From Welwitschia mirabilis (lineage: Eukaryota > Gnetophyta > Gnetopsida > Welwitschiales): a stretch of DNA of 64,000 nucleotides. The position numbers were made by a program, and so were the translations under genes. Below, in pieces: positions 62,073-64,000 of this stretch. The notes under the pieces were generated by a model. The model did not search any database and was not told the origin of the DNA. It worked only from the letters and a program-made list of their open reading frames with translations. The stretch covers positions 279,691,675 through 279,755,674 of the forward strand of contig JBOZIK010000001.1 of assembly GCA_051453625.1 (NCBI GenBank). The letters run 5' to 3'. Numbering within the stretch: position 1 is the first letter of the stretch; every line of letters begins with the position of its first letter.

Positions 62073-63021
62073 NNNNNNNNNNNNNNNNNNNNNNNNNNNN
62101 NNNNNNNNNNNNNNNNNNNNNNNNNNNNNNNNNNNNNNNNNNNNNNNNNNNNNNNNNNNNNNNNNNNNNNNNNNNNNNNNNNNNNNNNNNNNNNNNNNNN
62201 NNNNNNNNNNNNNNNNNNNNNNNNNNNNNNNNNNNNNNNNNNNNNNNNNNNNNNNNNNNNNNNNNNNNNNNNNNNNNNNNNNNNNNNNNNNNNNNNNNNN
62301 NNNNNNNNNNNNNNNNNNNNNNNNNNNNNNNNNNNNNNNNNNNNNNNNNNNNNNNNNNNNNNNNNNNNNNNNNNNNNNNNNNNNNNNNNNNNNNNNNNNN
62401 NNNNNNNNNNNNNNNNNNNNNNNNNNNNNNNNNNNNNNNNNNNNNNNNNNNNNNNNNNNNNNNNNNNNNNNNNNNNNNNNNNNNNNNNNNNNNNNNNNNN
62501 NNNNNNNNNNNNNNNNNNNNNNNNNNNNNNNNNNNNNNNNNNNNNNNNNNNNNNNNNNNNNNNNNNNNNNNNNNNNNNNNNNNNNNNNNNNNNNNNNNNN
62601 NNNNNNNNNNNNNNNNNNNNNNNNNNNNNNNNNNNNNNNNNNNNNNNNNNNNNNNNNNNNNNNNNNNNNNNNNNNNNNNNNNNNNNNNNNNNNNNNNNNN
62701 NNNNNNNNNNNNNNNNNNNNNNNNNNNNNNNNNNNNNNNNNNNNNNNNNNNNNNNNNNNNNNNNNNNNNNNNNNNNNNNNNNNNNNNNNNNNNNNNNNNN
62801 NNNNNNNNNNNNNNNNNNNNNNNNNNNNNNNNNNNNNNNNNNNNNNNNNNNNNNNNNNNNNNNNNNNNNNNNNNNNNNNNNNNNNNNNNNNNNNNNNNNN
62901 NNNNNNNNNNNNNNNNNNNNNNNNNNNNNNNNNNNNNNNNNNNNNNNNNNNNNNNNNNNNNNNNNNNNNNNNNNNNNNNNNNNNNNNNNNNNNNNNNNNN
63001 NNNNNNNNNNNNNNNNNNNNN
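62073..63021. other. assembly gap (949 N), probably spurious
   Basis: Flanked by identical 77-bp sequences; the L1 frame reads through when they are merged. Confidence 0.9.
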
Positions 63022-63098
63022 ATAATCCTCCTTATTGTATTTATAGGAAAGGGTAGGGGGGCATTATTGAAAATCAGATTGTTTCTGATTTGCCAAAT
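63022..63098 (+). repeat. 77-bp sequence identical to 61996-62072
   Basis: Right flank of the 949-N gap. Confidence 0.9.
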
Positions 63099-63140
63099 CT
63101 GCCAAAATGTCATGTGAAGTCCATTCAATAAATGCATTCA

Positions 63141-63479
63141 GGGGCTTTGCAGGTTTGGTAGTACTTCGTCATGTTTACTTATACATAAAGAATTTAAATA
63201 TACTTAGTATTACTACATAATCCAAATAGTAATAATAGTAATAATATTTGCAATGAAATAGGTAAAAATTATTAGTTTAACAAGTTAAAAAAAAAAAAAC
63301 TTCATGCTAACAGTTTGGATCAAATTTAATTTATCTAGGCAGGAACATATAATTCAAATAAAAGGGTTACCCAAAGGACTTAAAATAGGGATCTAAGATC
63401 CACAGATTTCGTTTAATAACCCTTCCAATAATCACCTCATTTTTGTATTTAAATTGCACTCATATCCTATAAGGAAGCT
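63141..63479. other. AT-rich spacer, no gene recognised
   Basis: Contains an aataatagtaataat stretch near 63230 and a run of about 13 A near 63287. Composition changes sharply at its right end. Confidence 0.4.
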
Positions 63480-64000
63480 CGGGGTTTATTTTTCGCTACA
63501 CGTATGATGGTCCATAAGAAGAGGAGTTAAAAATATCATGCAATTTGCAAGGGCACCGATAGTTCACATGCCAGAGGGAATTACGGAAAGAAGCAAAATA
63601 TCCCATATGCTGGAAGCCTCAGAGGAACCACGTATGAAGAGCAAAAAGGAAATATGCACACAAGGAGGAAAAGGGAATCAAGGTTCAGAAGAGAGGAACA
63701 AAGGGGCGTTGGATTGCTGAGACGTGGCTGACATGTGAACGTTGCGACATTGGAGGCGGAGGAAGGAGTTACACAGCACTGGTAACAAGCATAGAAGCAC
63801 TGGAGGAGGAGGATGTGCGGGGCACAAAAAGCGAGTAGCGCTAGCCGGGGGCAACGATTGAGTGTTATGCATAGGCGTTGTGGATGGGTATGGCGAGGCG
63901 GTTCGTGATGGGGCATTGGCGACCACTGCGCCAGTAGAGCACAGTGACGGATAGCATGGGCTCAGGTGAAAGGATGTGGGTTTTGAAGGGTAGTCATGTG
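63480..64000. other. GC- and CpG-rich island, probable edge of a gene
   Basis: Base composition jumps to roughly half GC with many CpG (gcgagtagcgctagccg, ggcgaggcggttcg), in contrast to the CpG-poor 63 kb before it. That suggests DNA kept free of heavy methylation, such as a promoter, untranslated region or first exon. The sequence gacgtggc at 63721-63728 matches the core of plant abscisic-acid-response/G-box elements. A plus frame of 60 codons (63538-63720) and two overlapping minus frames (63581-63926) are open, but none resembles a known family, so no protein is called. The gene would extend beyond the window. Confidence 0.5.
63721..63728 (+). promoter_or_regulatory. ACGTGGC (ABRE/G-box-like) motif
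   Basis: gacgtggc followed shortly by tgacatgtg, within the CpG-rich island. bZIP and bHLH factors bind such ACGTG cores. The motif is short, so chance occurrence is possible. Confidence 0.3.

Larger units (their letters stand above)
60850..63140 (-). mobile_element. 3' portion of an L1-type LINE, minus strand, broken by two gaps (LINE-E)
   Basis: On the minus strand the stretch 63137-61878 reads WQIWQIRNNLIFNNAPLPF, INTIRRI then HLYFQIKF, and EPCDLGIFEGCPSLWKK. It is homologous to the end of LINE-A (RNHIILNNAPHP, RRIQLYHLKIQ, LEGYLKL near 22220-22380). Homology continues past the stop (PLLHKLRRD, IPAKGKRIPL, GHISRKVLPPPWG against LLYKLKGK, ILVEGEEILL and GHIRRKVLLFQWG-like text in LINE-A), so both belong to one family. 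Apparent long frames across the gaps are artefacts of N. Only the part after the polymerase is present. Confidence 0.75.

Noticed and set aside
61878-63137. Very long open frames across 61.0-63.1 kb (up to 419 codons)
   Set aside because: They are open only because runs of N contain no stops. The real residues at the ends are L1 sequence on one strand and its complement on the other.
63581-63926. Two overlapping minus frames of 111 and 82 codons in the CpG island
   Set aside because: Composition (Pro, Ser, Cys, Leu rich) fits translation of a purine-rich opposite strand. No motif, and a G/A-rich plus strand explains the openness.
1-64000. CRISPR arrays, operons, bacterial promoters or terminators
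   Set aside because: All evidence points to nuclear plant DNA. The tandem repeats present have no spacer structure.

Overview
This is AT-rich (about a quarter GC by eye) nuclear DNA from a land plant with a large, repeat-filled genome. The plant call rests on its transposon families: L1-type LINEs, a Ty3 chromovirus with an integrase-linked chromodomain, Athila/Tat-like LTR elements with a tRNA-Asp-type primer-binding site, Ty1/copia, and a tRNA-derived SINE. It also rests on fragments of a pentatricopeptide-repeat (PPR) gene and of a plastid-type phosphoglycerate kinase (PGK). A gymnosperm or another slowly purging large genome is my best guess, but the species cannot be read from this window. 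No complete protein-coding gene is present.

Layout: 0-2.7 kb is intergenic, with a more complex stretch at 1.56-2.7 kb that looks like remnants of spliced exons. 2.7-7 kb holds minus-strand Athila/Tat-like LTR material (TATA box near 4.6 kb, polypurine tract near 4.95 kb) and a deaminated reading frame. 9.1-16.4 kb is a two-unit tandem array in which each unit is a large imperfect inverted repeat. 18.9-22.7 kb is a plus-strand L1. 24.0-29.0 kb is a short minus-strand Athila-like element with LTRs, primer-binding site and polypurine tract. 29.55 kb is a SINE with intact target-site duplications. 30.2-30.7 kb is a Ty1/copia RNase H remnant. 31.1-32.0 kb is the first copy of a roughly 0.9-kb direct duplication (second copy 38.5-39.4 kb); it runs into a 100-N gap followed by a well-preserved, GC-richer 3' terminal exon (32.07-32.53 kb). 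37.3-38.0 kb carries PPR and PGK fragments side by side. 40.7-50.9 kb is a stack of three minus-strand LINE remnants. 52.2-56.3 kb carries two LTRs, each followed by a primer-binding site. 60.1-60.8 kb is the 3' end of a Ty3 chromovirus, and 60.85-63.14 kb is the 3' part of an L1 broken by gaps. From about 63.48 kb to the end the sequence changes abruptly to GC- and CpG-rich DNA, probably the edge of a gene.

Nearly every recognisable reading frame is broken mainly at glutamine and tryptophan positions (CAA/CAG to TAA/TAG, TGG to TAG/TGA). This is the mark of long-term cytosine methylation and deamination on old, silenced copies. The window is therefore mostly a graveyard of retroelements, with two small islands that have escaped that decay. 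Two of the five gaps are flanked by identical 77-bp sequences and look like assembly artefacts.
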